In this document: in pieces, positions 7,132 to 14,938 of the stretch
Position numbering within the stretch: position 1 is the first letter of the stretch
Layout of the letters: every line of letters starts with the position of its first letter
Origin: a virus
Virus record (IMG/VR): IMGVR_UViG_3300037882_003687
Span: 1 to 42,876 of that record
Reading direction: 5' to 3' (one strand)
Length of the DNA stretch: 42,876 nt
Program-made: the position numbers and the translations under genes
Notes under the pieces: model-generated
What the model saw: the letters and a program-made list of their open reading frames with translations, nothing else
What the model was told of the DNA's origin: nothing
Database searches by the model: none

Positions 7132-7361
7132 TTTTGTGGTCCTCTTGTTGGATCACTTTTACGTGATTTGCCGAATGTCAAATCGATAAACTGAGGAGCT
7201 CTTGGGATCACTCCAGACTTTTTGATGTTTGAACCTACATCGTCAGATTGATTGTTCAATCCAGCAACAAGCCGTGACACTTCATCGTATGATAAAGTTT
7301 CAAGGACTTCGCTTGATGGAAGTGAAAGCCCAGTTGGAATGCTGCCTGATTTAATTTTCAT
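7128..7361 (-). CDS. Hypothetical protein (77 aa)
   Basis: Unknown small protein starting M-K-I-K-S-G-S-I-P-T-G-L with a likely short helix L-S-Y-D-E-V-S-R-L-V-A-G-L and a basic C terminus (K-S-R-K-S-D-P-T-R). There is no membrane segment. It overlaps the neighbours by one base at its start and four at its end, so it is translated as part of the tail block. The basic, low-complexity tail suggests a small assembly or virion protein, but that is a guess. Confidence 0.55.
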   Translation of the reverse strand: MKIKSGSIPTGLSLPSSEVLETLSYDEVSRLVAGLNNQSDDVGSNIKKSGVIPRAPQFIDLTFGKSRKSDPTRGPQK

Positions 7362-7867
7362 TATCTAGCAAGAACTACATCGATAGTTTCAGAACATTCA
7401 ATCATCCAAGCTGGAGTTTTGACACCTTCTTTAGATCCACCTAATCTAAGATTAGAATTTGGACCATCTGTTGATCTAACAAACTCTTTAAACTTAGACA
7501 TTTTAGCAGGCTTATTATTGTTTAAGCATTCAACAGATTTTGGATTTTTGTCTACACCAATCATCCAATAAATGGTAGCTGAAAAGTTATCTCCTTTACC
7601 ATCTTCAGTTGGTTCTCCTTTGACAAATTTGCCAACTTTAGCATTAAATCCATAATGTTCTATAAATTTGCCTAAAGTTTTCTTAATAGAAATTTCTGCT
7701 GACGCGCCACCTACAAAATCTTTCCAAATTTCATTGACACTAAAGCTTGGGTTTTTAGTTCCAAATTTTAATAATGAAGATTCTAAATTTTTGACAATTT
7801 TACTTTTTGAAGATTTAATTGAAGATTTTGATAAAGATTCATGCTTAAGGTATTTTAGAAAAGACAT
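7361..7867 (-). CDS. Hypothetical protein (168 aa), first gene of the minus-strand tail operon
   Basis: Unknown function. The frame allows an ATG at 7894, but I prefer the ATG at 7867 (M-S-F-L-K-Y-L-K-H-E), because a TATAGATA box lies at about 7895-7902 on the minus strand and a transcript starting just after it would not include the first ATG. The N terminus is Lys/Ser-rich. The body has mixed alpha/beta features with S-A-T-I-Y-W-M-I-G-V near residue 110 and a Cys in the terminal strand M-I-E-C-S-E-T-I-D-V-V-L. No known domain is seen. It opens the operon of tail-assembly genes. Confidence 0.55.
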   Translation of the reverse strand: MSFLKYLKHESLSKSSIKSSKSKIVKNLESSLLKFGTKNPSFSVNEIWKDFVGGASAEISIKKTLGKFIEHYGFNAKVGKFVKGEPTEDGKGDNFSATIYWMIGVDKNPKSVECLNNNKPAKMSKFKEFVRSTDGPNSNLRLGGSKEGVKTPAWMIECSETIDVVLAR

Positions 7868-8025
7868 ATTAATCTCATTAGTAAGGAATAACATTATCTA
7901 TAGGCCCGCCGACATGGTCAAACCGATGTGATAGTTTCTAGGAACCCCTCCCAGTGGTGCCAAAAACACAGTAACCGGTAACCCACCGAGATTACTTGCC
8001 GGTTCTCAAGTCTCATAGATATGCT
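7868..8025. promoter_or_regulatory. Divergent intergenic control region with two hairpins
   Basis: This stretch separates the minus-strand tail block from the plus-strand head/baseplate block. It is visibly richer in G and C than its surroundings. It contains a TATAGATA box for the minus strand (about 7895-7902), a hairpin aaccggtaa/ttgccggtt (7973-7981 with 7996-8004, one G-T pair), and a second one, tctcatag/ctatgaga (8011-8018 with 8024-8031), whose right arm includes the preferred ATG of gp4. No tRNA cloverleaf could be folded on either strand. Confidence 0.55.
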
Positions 8026-8466
8026 ATGAGATCAACCAAAAAATATAAATTTCGACCAAGAAATCCTCAAAAATACCGAGGAGACGTCAACAACATTGTT
8101 TGCAGATCTTCGTGGGAGAAGATCTTCTGTGTATGGTGCGATCGAAATCCTCAGGTAATTAAATGGTCAAGTGAAGAAACCGTCGTTCCATATTATTCTC
8201 CAGTCGACGGACAACAACATCGATATTTTGTAGACTTTTGGATCAGATATGTCGATCAGTCTGGAGCCGAAAGAGAAAAGCTTATTGAAGTAAAACCGAT
8301 GAGTCAATGTATGAAACCGACAGGAAATAAATTTTCAAAAGGTTTTGACGAGAAAATGAGAACTTGGGCGGTTAATCAAGCAAAATGGGAATCAGCGACT
8401 AAATTTGCTGCCGATCAAGGCATGGAATTTCAATTAGTAACTGAAAGAGAATTAGGAATCAAATGA
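8026..8466 (+). CDS. gp4: Head completion protein gp4
   Basis: A 146-aa homologue of T4 gp4 (150 aa), which finishes the DNA-filled head before the tail is joined. Diagnostic segments are K-F-R-P-R-N-P-Q-K-Y-R-G-D, C-R-S-S-W-E, W-C-D-R-N-P-Q-V-I-K-W-S-S-E-E and H-R-Y-F-V-D-F-W-I-R-Y followed by L-I-E-V-K-P. The pattern E, D, E-x-K resembles a TnsA-like nuclease core, a known feature of this family. A TTG at 7996 would add ten residues, but the ATG at 8026 gives the family's usual length. That ATG lies in the arm of a small hairpin. The stop overlaps the next ATG. Confidence 0.9.
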   Translation: MRSTKKYKFRPRNPQKYRGDVNNIVCRSSWEKIFCVWCDRNPQVIKWSSEETVVPYYSPVDGQQHRYFVDFWIRYVDQSGAEREKLIEVKPMSQCMKPTGNKFSKGFDEKMRTWAVNQAKWESATKFAADQGMEFQLVTERELGIK

Positions 8467-9188
8467 GTAGCACATTAGTCACGTTCCAAAAATTGTCTAA
8501 AGGAAATTTAGCAGCACCAGTAGAATTAGCTGAAGTCGGATATAGTTTACCATTTCCTCGTGGTGTCGAGATTTCAAGTGAATATCTTTGGGAACCAGAA
8601 GCTTTGGGAATTCTTGGAGCTGCAGTGTTCAAAGGTTCTCCTGACTTTGGAGGTCTAAAATCAGGATGGGATTCAATTAAAGGAGTCGGTGAAAAAGTTT
8701 ATGCTCAGTCTGCTGGTGTCGCAACAAATGCAGCAGGAGCAGGAGAATCTGGTTCATTTGCTGCCGCTGCTTTAGGAGCAACTGGACGAGCACAGAATCC
8801 AAAAGAAGAAGTTTTGTTTAAAGGTGTTCGACATCGTCGATTTGAATTGACTTTTGATCTTGCTCCATTGACAGCTAAAGACTCAATTGCAGTCATGACA
8901 TTTTTATCTAAATTGCATGAATTCGCTGCTCCAGAACTTGTAGGTGGAGGAGCATTTTTCAAATATCCTGGAACAGTTAATGTCGTAATTCGAGGAGATG
9001 GATCTAGTGGTGGCGCTGTAACAATTAATAGAGGAAATTGTGCGATCATTTCTATTAATTGCAACCTTTCTCCAGAATCTATTTGGGCAAGTTTTAGAAA
9101 CGGTAAACCAGTTCACGTCGTAGTCACTATTGGTTTTATCGAGCTCACTCTTCCGACTAAAGACGTAGACAAAAACCTGTTCACTTAG
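8463..9188 (+). CDS. gp48: Baseplate tail-tube cap protein, gp48-like
   Basis: A 241-aa protein of the gp48/gp54 group that connects the baseplate hub to the tail tube. The core is N-P-K-E-E-V-L-F-K-G-V-R-H-R-R-F-E-L-T-F (about residues 112-131) followed by a helix of the A-V-M-T-F-L-S-K-L-H-E-F type and a beta-rich C-terminal half, which is the gp19-like tube fold. The Gly/Ala-rich stretch about 85-110 precedes it. It is shorter than T4 gp48 (364 aa). gp48 or gp54 is hard to decide from sequence alone; gp48 is my choice. It is coupled to gp4 by ATGA. Confidence 0.75.
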   Translation: MSSTLVTFQKLSKGNLAAPVELAEVGYSLPFPRGVEISSEYLWEPEALGILGAAVFKGSPDFGGLKSGWDSIKGVGEKVYAQSAGVATNAAGAGESGSFAAAALGATGRAQNPKEEVLFKGVRHRRFELTFDLAPLTAKDSIAVMTFLSKLHEFAAPELVGGGAFFKYPGTVNVVIRGDGSSGGAVTINRGNCAIISINCNLSPESIWASFRNGKPVHVVVTIGFIELTLPTKDVDKNLFT

Positions 9189-9205
9189 GAAGAAATCAAA
9201 ATGAC

Positions 9206-9261
9206 GCCTTATAGAACATTCATCATTAGGATTCAAATTCAACCTGAAGCAAACCAGGAAT
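9206..9261 (+). repeat. Intergenic repeat element, copy A
   Basis: These 56 bases before gp53 match 20302-20357 without gaps at 44 positions, including the blocks GCCTTATAG, CATTCATCAT, TTCAACCT and CCAGGAAT. Both copies lie in the only non-coding gaps of the baseplate region, just upstream of a start codon. A 26-codon frame from ATG 9201 covers copy A, but the matching frame in copy B lacks a start and is short, so I treat this as a non-coding element. Unlike copy B, copy A cannot form a long hairpin. Confidence 0.7.
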
Positions 9262-9273
9262 ACGGAGATAGCA

Positions 9274-9777
9274 ATGGCTGAAAAGAAATTCTTTGACTAT
9301 AGCGGAAAAATTCAATATCAAGGTCGGTTAGTTACTGACCTTTCGAGACGTGTAACTTTTGTTCAGGAACTTAAGGATGATTTTGTTCTTGTAGGAGACT
9401 ATATCGTTCGAGATGGCGAAACTGCTTGGTCGCTCGCTCAAGATTTTTACGAAGACCCAGATTATTATTGGATCATCATAGCTCTTAATAATAGCTACGA
9501 TCCATTTTTCCGATGGCCATTATCTGGAGTTGAATTAGACCGATATTCTGAAAATCTTTACGGTGATGCTATAGATGATACTGCCTATTGGTTGTTAGAT
9601 AAAAGACCATGGTCTCAGAATCCAAACCATCCTGAAGCCGTAGCAATAACAAATCGACGAAGCGAAGAAATCAAAAATGAAAAACGAAGAAAGATTAAAA
9701 TTCTTCGGCCTGAATTTTTGAATAAAGCACTTCGCCAATATGAATCTTTATCGGCAAATAGAAGAGAGCCAGTTTAA
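9274..9777 (+). CDS. gp53: Baseplate wedge protein gp53
   Basis: A 167-aa homologue of T4 gp53 (196 aa), which links wedges around the baseplate hub. The diagnostic region is G-D-Y-I-V-R-D-G-E-T-A-W-S-L-A followed by F-Y-E-D-P-D-Y-Y-W-I-I-I-A-L-N-N (about residues 46-77), the LysM-like domain of gp53. The N terminus F-F-D-Y-S-G-K-I-Q-Y-Q-G has the family's usual 'YFxxFPxVxYxG' form. The C-terminal third is basic and helical (R-R-S-E-E-I-K-N-E-K-R-R-K). The start follows a GGAGATAGCA ribosome binding site that lies at the edge of the repeat element. It overlaps the next gene by one base. Confidence 0.85.
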   Translation: MAEKKFFDYSGKIQYQGRLVTDLSRRVTFVQELKDDFVLVGDYIVRDGETAWSLAQDFYEDPDYYWIIIALNNSYDPFFRWPLSGVELDRYSENLYGDAIDDTAYWLLDKRPWSQNPNHPEAVAITNRRSEEIKNEKRRKIKILRPEFLNKALRQYESLSANRREPV

Positions 9778-10040
9778 TGTCTAATCATCAAAAAATAAAA
9801 GAACTTTTAACTGAATTTTTGCAATCAGATAAAATTCTATTTTGTACACAACAAGAAGTAGAAAATAATTTTAATGAATTTTGTACAAAGAATGATGTCA
9901 ATATTCCAGATTTAAAAATTTATGTTAGTGACAAATCAACAATAGAAGGTAAATGTTATTCAAACAAGCACCCAACTATTTTTGTGGAATTCAGCTTAAT
10001 TGCCCACAATGATGGTTCTTTATCATTTTTCGTAATTTAG
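9777..10040 (+). CDS. Hypothetical protein (87 aa) between gp53 and gp27
   Basis: Unknown function. It is coupled to gp53 as TAATG and ends three bases before gp27. It has an N-terminal helix (H-Q-K-I-K-E-L-L-T-E-F-L) and a beta-like C-terminal half (T-I-F-V-E-F-S-L-I-A-H), with two Cys residues. Base composition is even more AT-rich than the baseplate genes on either side and there is no counterpart in T4, so it may be a later insertion. Confidence 0.6.
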   Translation: MSNHQKIKELLTEFLQSDKILFCTQQEVENNFNEFCTKNDVNIPDLKIYVSDKSTIEGKCYSNKHPTIFVEFSLIAHNDGSLSFFVI

Positions 10041-10043
10041 TAA

Positions 10044-11279
10044 ATGGCATTCCAAGAACAGCGCGTATATGGAGGTAGACAAAGATCGATTCAAATCGAT
10101 GATATGACGTTGACTGGGAGAAATGGAACATTAAGACTTTTCGAAGATAATGCTCTAATGCATATGAATATCTTTGAAGACATCTTTTCTAATTTCACGA
10201 CAGGTAATGTGATGATCGTCGATAATGGAGGATTCTTCGAAAAGTTTCCTATATGCGGCGATGAGAAAATTAGTCTTTCGTTTAAGCCAGCTGCCGAATA
10301 TCCAGGTCCTTCATACAATAAAAATTTCGAAGTCTACAAGGCTGATGAATTCACTACAGTAAATGGTTCTCGTTCTCGAGTCTATCAATTACATTTTGCT
10401 ACTTCAGTAATGATGGCTGACCGAAATTTTAGACTTCGTCGACCTTTTAAAGGAATGACAGAAGATCAAATTGTCACATTGATTGCCAAGAATCAGCTAG
10501 GTCTTAAAATTGATGCAGAGAAGTGTCGATATCCAAGAGATATCGTAATTCCAGCATGGAGACCATTAGCGACAATCAATTATATGGCTCGTTCTGCTGT
10601 AAGAGGAAAAGGATATCCTTCATCCAATTACTTATTTTTTGAAGACAGAGATCAACATAGATTTGTTTCAATCGATAAATTGATCGAAGACAAATACAAA
10701 CACGAATTAGATTTTCACGTATCAAGAGCGTCTGAAACAAGAGATATCTCTAAACTGTGGAACTGTAATGAATATTCGATCACAAGAACATTCGATCGAT
10801 TAGAAAATTCTATAGCTGGCCTGTATGGACACAGAGTTTTAGCTCAAGATATCATCAAGAAACAAATCAAAAAATATGACTATCTCTATTCAAGTGAATT
10901 TGATGCTCAGCTTCACGTCGATTCAGGTGGTAAGAAGTTACACGAGGAGTTCTCGGATTCACTTGAACAAAGAGTGTCATTAATACCATTACAGAAAGGT
11001 CAACGATATGAATCTGAGCACGCCGATGATTATCTGAAACGTCGGGCACCTATGTTGCAAGAGTTTTTTAACTATGGCTTAGACTGTGAAACTGAAGGTA
11101 ACACAAATGTTTTGGTTGGTGACAAAGTTAGATTCAATTTGACTTCAAACGAATCTGGATCAGAAGAAGACGATAAAAGATTAGGTGGAGATTATTTGAT
11201 TTCTAAAATTATGTGGACTCTGACAAATAAGGAAGCCGTCATGAAGTGTACGTTACTAAAGGATTGCTTAAGATCATGA
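10044..11279 (+). CDS. gp27: Baseplate hub protein gp27
   Basis: A 411-aa protein in the position and size of T4 gp27 (391 aa), the torus that joins the tail tube to the gp5 spike. Early sequence I-F-E-D-I-F-S-N-F-T-T-G-N-V-M-I-V-D is characteristic of the N-terminal tube-like domain ('iyEdI...tGtv.i.D'), followed by L-R-R-P-F-K-G-M-T-E-D-Q-I-V and Y-L-F-F-E-D-R-D as in hub proteins of the gpD/VgrG N-terminal group. The C-terminal K-V-R-F-N-L and R-L-G-G-D-Y-L-I-S-K-I belong to the second barrel. The gene overlaps gp5 by ATGA, consistent with stoichiometric gp27-gp5 assembly. Confidence 0.85.
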   Translation: MAFQEQRVYGGRQRSIQIDDMTLTGRNGTLRLFEDNALMHMNIFEDIFSNFTTGNVMIVDNGGFFEKFPICGDEKISLSFKPAAEYPGPSYNKNFEVYKADEFTTVNGSRSRVYQLHFATSVMMADRNFRLRRPFKGMTEDQIVTLIAKNQLGLKIDAEKCRYPRDIVIPAWRPLATINYMARSAVRGKGYPSSNYLFFEDRDQHRFVSIDKLIEDKYKHELDFHVSRASETRDISKLWNCNEYSITRTFDRLENSIAGLYGHRVLAQDIIKKQIKKYDYLYSSEFDAQLHVDSGGKKLHEEFSDSLEQRVSLIPLQKGQRYESEHADDYLKRRAPMLQEFFNYGLDCETEGNTNVLVGDKVRFNLTSNESGSEEDDKRLGGDYLISKIMWTLTNKEAVMKCTLLKDCLRS

Positions 11280-12373
11280 ATTTTATGGGATTGACTGGAT
11301 TTCACTGGTTTACTGGTGTCGTAGAGGATCGAATGGATCCTTTGGAGCAAGGTCGAGTTCGAGTTCGAATTTTTGGTCTTCACTCTGAAGAAAAAATCAC
11401 CAATGATTCTACCGGCCAAGGAATTCCAACAAACGATTTGCCTTGGGCATGGCCAATGTCTCCAATTACTTCAGCATCTATGGATGGAATTGGAGCAACT
11501 CCTTTAGGTCCGGTAGAAGGAACTTGGGTTGTTGGATTTGCTCGTGATGGCGAGGTAATGAATGATCTTGTTTATATTGGAACAATTGGTGGAAAACCAG
11601 TTGACCCTCCAGCTGACAAGAAAGGTAAAATTGGATTCGTAGATCCTCGTACTGCTGGTGAAATCGCTGAATCTCCAAGATTCATTAATGAAGAAGAGAA
11701 TTTAGATCCTGGATATCCTCCAAAATCTATTCCTCAAGGTCGATATCCTCAAGAGAAATGGCTTGACGAAAGCCATGTAAATCGTTTGGCTCGTGGAGCC
11801 AAACTAGACGAAACTTTACTAAAACCCAAAAAAGAAAAACGAATTCAAGGAATTCCAACAGGAATTAGCGGTACCTGGTCAGAGAAAGCTTCTCCTTATG
11901 GAGCAAAATATCCTTACAATAAGGTTTTTGAATCAGAAGCCGGCCATGTGGTTGAATTTGATGACACAAAGGGAAAGGAAAGAATTCACATTTGGTTTAA
12001 TGGCAAAGATGGAAAAGGTTCATACGTTGAATTTCATCCTGACGGATCCATTCAAGTTAAAGCTCAAGGCGACTATTACGATATTTCCGTAAAAGACCGT
12101 CGAATTTATGCCAAACAAGATGTATCAATTACCGCAAAAGAAAACGTCAAAGTGTTTTCTGAAAAAGGTGGAGTAGATATTTCAACGGCCATCGGTTCAA
12201 TTAATGTAAAAGCTCTAGTTGGTGGATTTAATGTCACTACAGTCTTGCCGATTAATATGATTTCAGCCACTTCAGTAGGAATTACTTCACCGATTATTAA
12301 TGCAACTGCGCCAATAATCAATCTCAACACCGAATTGCTAACTATAAATGGCATCACTTTTTACACGGCATAA
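11276..12373 (+). CDS. gp5: Central spike protein gp5 without lysozyme domain
   Basis: A 365-aa spike protein. The N-terminal part (F-T-G-V-V-E-D-R-M-D-P-L, G-R-V-R-V-R-I-F-G-L, L-P-W-A-W-P-M) is the OB-fold of gp5/VgrG-type proteins, and V-V-G-F-A-R-D-G and P-V-Y-style strands follow. The C-terminal third is the repetitive beta-helix (V-K-A-Q-G-D-Y-Y-D-I, V-S-I-T-A-K-E-N-V-K-V). T4 gp5 is 575 aa because a lysozyme domain sits between these parts; here only a short Pro/Lys linker (about residues 125-200) is present and no muramidase motif. The ATG at 11276 overlaps the gp27 stop and is preferred over more upstream starts. Confidence 0.85.
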   Translation: MNFMGLTGFHWFTGVVEDRMDPLEQGRVRVRIFGLHSEEKITNDSTGQGIPTNDLPWAWPMSPITSASMDGIGATPLGPVEGTWVVGFARDGEVMNDLVYIGTIGGKPVDPPADKKGKIGFVDPRTAGEIAESPRFINEEENLDPGYPPKSIPQGRYPQEKWLDESHVNRLARGAKLDETLLKPKKEKRIQGIPTGISGTWSEKASPYGAKYPYNKVFESEAGHVVEFDDTKGKERIHIWFNGKDGKGSYVEFHPDGSIQVKAQGDYYDISVKDRRIYAKQDVSITAKENVKVFSEKGGVDISTAIGSINVKALVGGFNVTTVLPINMISATSVGITSPIINATAPIINLNTELLTINGITFYTA

Positions 12374-12376
12374 ACA

Positions 12377-12742
12377 ATGGGATTTCCAGTAATTGAACAA
12401 GCAAAACAAGAAGCGATCATTCAAGCTGTTAATACTGCGAATGCAAACGCTGAAGCGTCAAATAATGCTTTAGCTGCTGAATTAAGAGGTGAAATTGATG
12501 CGGTAGAAATCGATATCGATGGCTTGCAAAACACTTTAAATACTATCGATAGTCGATTGTCTTCTGCTGAATCAACAATATCAACTCACACAGCCCAAAT
12601 AACAACAATCAATTCAGATATTAGCGAATTGTTATTAAGGATTCAAGCTTTAGAGAGTGGGATATTGTTGAAAGCAAATACTATTGATGTTAATAATGCA
12701 ATCGCAAATCTTCAAGAACAAATTGATGCACTAACACCATAA
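12377..12742 (+). CDS. Coiled-coil protein (121 aa) between gp5 and gp25
   Basis: The protein is almost entirely heptad-like: Q-A-K-Q-E-A-I-I-Q-A-V-N, I-D-G-L-Q-N-T-L-N-T-I, A-E-S-T-I-S-T-H-T-A-Q-I and A-N-L-Q-E-Q-I-D-A-L. It has no Cys and no membrane segment. It starts three bases after gp5 and ends seven before gp25. A trimeric coiled coil would suit a baseplate hub or fibre part, but I do not recognise a family. It has no PAAR-type motif, so it is not the spike tip. Confidence 0.65.
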   Translation: MGFPVIEQAKQEAIIQAVNTANANAEASNNALAAELRGEIDAVEIDIDGLQNTLNTIDSRLSSAESTISTHTAQITTINSDISELLLRIQALESGILLKANTIDVNNAIANLQEQIDALTP

Positions 12743-12749
12743 GAAAAGA

Positions 12750-13157
12750 ATGCCAAATTTAGGATTAAGCGCTGTACCAAAAGAGATTTTCTGGGATTTC
12801 GATATGAATCTCACTGTAAATCCTGTGACCGGTGACTTGATGCTTAAGAACACCGAAGATGCAATTAAACAATCAGTAAAAAATTTAGTTCTTACGAATT
12901 TCTATGAGAGACCATTCAAACCTCAATTAGGTTCTCAAGTCACTGGTTCATTATTTGAGAATTACAGTTATGAGATTGAAATTTTCTTAAAAAGAGAAAT
13001 TATTCGTTTGATTCGAACTCATGAGCCAAGAGTTGAACTATTGGAAGTTAAAGTCGGCCACAATGGTGTAGATACTGTTCGAGTCGTTGTATTTTTTGTC
13101 ATAAAGGGAAGATCTCAGAAATCTACCTTAGAATTATTTTTTGAGAGAGTTCGATGA
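12750..13157 (+). CDS. gp25: Baseplate wedge protein gp25
   Basis: A 135-aa protein of the gpW/gp25 family (T4 gp25 132 aa). Key signs are A-I-K-Q-S-V-K-N-L-V-L-T, N-F-Y-E-R-P-F-K-P-Q-L-G-S and the invariant E-P-R in R-T-H-E-P-R-V. gp25 is the most conserved baseplate protein of contractile tails and triggers sheath assembly on the wedge core. The gene overlaps gp6 by ATGA, matching the tight gp25-gp6 association in the wedge. Confidence 0.95.
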   Translation: MPNLGLSAVPKEIFWDFDMNLTVNPVTGDLMLKNTEDAIKQSVKNLVLTNFYERPFKPQLGSQVTGSLFENYSYEIEIFLKREIIRLIRTHEPRVELLEVKVGHNGVDTVRVVVFFVIKGRSQKSTLELFFERVR

Positions 13158-14938
13158 GCAATCTACCTACTAATTTTTCCTCAGCTGATTTCGATAAAAT
13201 CGAACGAGATCTTAAAACTTGGTTGAGTCAGCAGACCGAATTTAGAGATTTTAATTTCGATGGTCCAGCTATTTCTATTTTGATCAGTGCTTTAGCTTAT
13301 ACGACCAATTATATGGCGGTTCAAGCTAATATGTCCCTAACAGAGGCATTTTTGGATAGCTGTCAAATTCGAGGTTCTGCTGTATCAAGAGCAAAAGAAA
13401 TTGGATACTTCCCAAGTCAAGTAAGTTCTTCAAGAGCTGTTATTTCACTTATATGGGATCATCCTACTTCTACATCCGGTTTAACTGATGTGTTTGTGCC
13501 AGAAGGAACAAGATTCTCAAGTGGAGATTCAAATGCTTCGTATGAATTTGTTACCGTAAAATCGTATCAAATGAATGATTCTTTATCTGCTGGTCGTTAT
13601 ATTGCAGAAATTGAAATTCATCAAGGCGAAATTCAAGAAAGAACGTTTGTCTATCCAAACACATCAAGAATTCCAAGTTTCAAACTACCAGATATTGATA
13701 TTGATAGTGACTATTTTAGAGTATTTGTTACTGAGCCTGGTGATATTCAAGCGACCGAATACGAAAAAGCTGAAAATATCGTAGAGATTGGTCCTAATAC
13801 TTTAGCATTCTTCTTACAAGAAGGTATTGATGAGTCAATTGACTTTACTCTTGGTGATGGAGTCATTGGAAAACGACCAAGTCCTGGAGCTACAATTCTT
13901 GTAAAGTATCTCACGACTGTAGGAAAACCTGCAAATGGAGTTTCTTTATTTTCTGCGGTCACCGCAATTGAGCAAGGAAGCAACCTTGTAGATCCAAGAG
14001 ATTTAGATGTAGAAACTATTGAGAAGGCAGCGCACGGAGCTCCTAAGCAATCCATTGAATCGATCAAATTCACAGCGCCTAAGAATTATGCAGCACAAAA
14101 TCGTTGCGTAACATCAGGAGATTATTCAGCTATTCTGCTACGCGAATTTAGTTTCATTGAAACTTTATCTGTATGGGGTGGAGAAGTTAATGATCCTCCT
14201 GCTTATGGCAGAGTTTTCGTTTCAATTAAACCATATGATGGTACTCGATTAAGTCCAAACACTAAACAAGCTATAAGAGAGCAAGTTCTTAATAAATTTT
14301 CTGTAGTAGGTATTATTCCAGAAATCGTGGATCCAGATTATACGTTTGTTAATGTAATTTCTACGGTGAATTTCAATAAAGAATTGTCATCTGTCTCTGA
14401 ATCAGATTTGTTGCTATCAGTACAAGATTCAATCAAAATGTATTTTAGAGAATCGGTTACTAAATTTGAATCTGTGATTAGATTCTCTAAATTAGGACAA
14501 GCAATCGACCAAACTGATCCATCAATTCTTGGTTCAACAACTAAATTAGTGCTTGAGAAAAGATCAATTCCAGTTCCATTTGTTGAACAGCGATTTTCAT
14601 ATCATTTTAAAAATCCGATTGAGGCTGGTTCAGTAAAATCTGATCCAATCTTAACAATTGGTGGAACTTATTTGAGTTTGGTTGAAACTGTTCCTGGTAG
14701 AATTGATGCTTATCAGAATGGGCAAATCCAAGCTCAAGGTATTGGTAGTGTAAATCATAATACCGGAGAAGTGGTTCTCACGTCTTATAGATTCGATGTT
14801 CCTACCAATACAGAAATTCGAATTAGTGCTATACCTAAAACTCAAGACATCTATTCTAAGCAAAACAATCTGCTTGTTGTTGGAGATCTCAAGGTAGCAT
14901 TAAGTAAATACTACAGACCTTCAGTACGAGGAGCATAA
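13154..14938 (+). CDS. gp6: Baseplate wedge protein gp6
   Basis: A 594-aa protein equivalent to T4 gp6 (660 aa), a member of the baseplate J group that forms the inner ring of wedges. The N terminus has L-K-T-W-L-S-Q-Q-T-E-F-R-D-F-N-F-D-G-P-A and I-S-A-L-A-Y-T-T-N-Y, followed by A-F-L-D-S-C-Q-I-R-G-S-A and A-K-E-I-G-Y, all standard for gp6. The middle contains F-T-L-G-D-G-V-I-G-K-R-P (a J-type strand) and the C-terminal half has R-C-V-T-S-G-D-Y and V-W-G-G-E. It directly follows gp25 with four bases overlap. Confidence 0.9.
   Translation: MSNLPTNFSSADFDKIERDLKTWLSQQTEFRDFNFDGPAISILISALAYTTNYMAVQANMSLTEAFLDSCQIRGSAVSRAKEIGYFPSQVSSSRAVISLIWDHPTSTSGLTDVFVPEGTRFSSGDSNASYEFVTVKSYQMNDSLSAGRYIAEIEIHQGEIQERTFVYPNTSRIPSFKLPDIDIDSDYFRVFVTEPGDIQATEYEKAENIVEIGPNTLAFFLQEGIDESIDFTLGDGVIGKRPSPGATILVKYLTTVGKPANGVSLFSAVTAIEQGSNLVDPRDLDVETIEKAAHGAPKQSIESIKFTAPKNYAAQNRCVTSGDYSAILLREFSFIETLSVWGGEVNDPPAYGRVFVSIKPYDGTRLSPNTKQAIREQVLNKFSVVGIIPEIVDPDYTFVNVISTVNFNKELSSVSESDLLLSVQDSIKMYFRESVTKFESVIRFSKLGQAIDQTDPSILGSTTKLVLEKRSIPVPFVEQRFSYHFKNPIEAGSVKSDPILTIGGTYLSLVETVPGRIDAYQNGQIQAQGIGSVNHNTGEVVLTSYRFDVPTNTEIRISAIPKTQDIYSKQNNLLVVGDLKVALSKYYRPSVRGA

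Noticed and set aside
7895-8025. Possible tRNA or tRNA remnant, because of GC-rich stems and a GGTTC word.
   Set aside because: No acceptor stem, anticodon arm and T arm could be arranged together on either strand.
9201-9281. A 26-codon ORF covering repeat copy A and overlapping the gp53 start.
   Set aside because: The peptide frame is partly kept in copy B (F-I-I-V-I-P-F-Q-P), but there a stop replaces the start region and no ATG exists; I treat both as a non-coding repeat and mention the frame only as an alternative.
11246-11275. Upstream extension of gp5 by ten codons.
   Set aside because: ATG 11276 overlaps the gp27 stop as ATGA, as at most junctions here, and starts just before the OB-fold strand.
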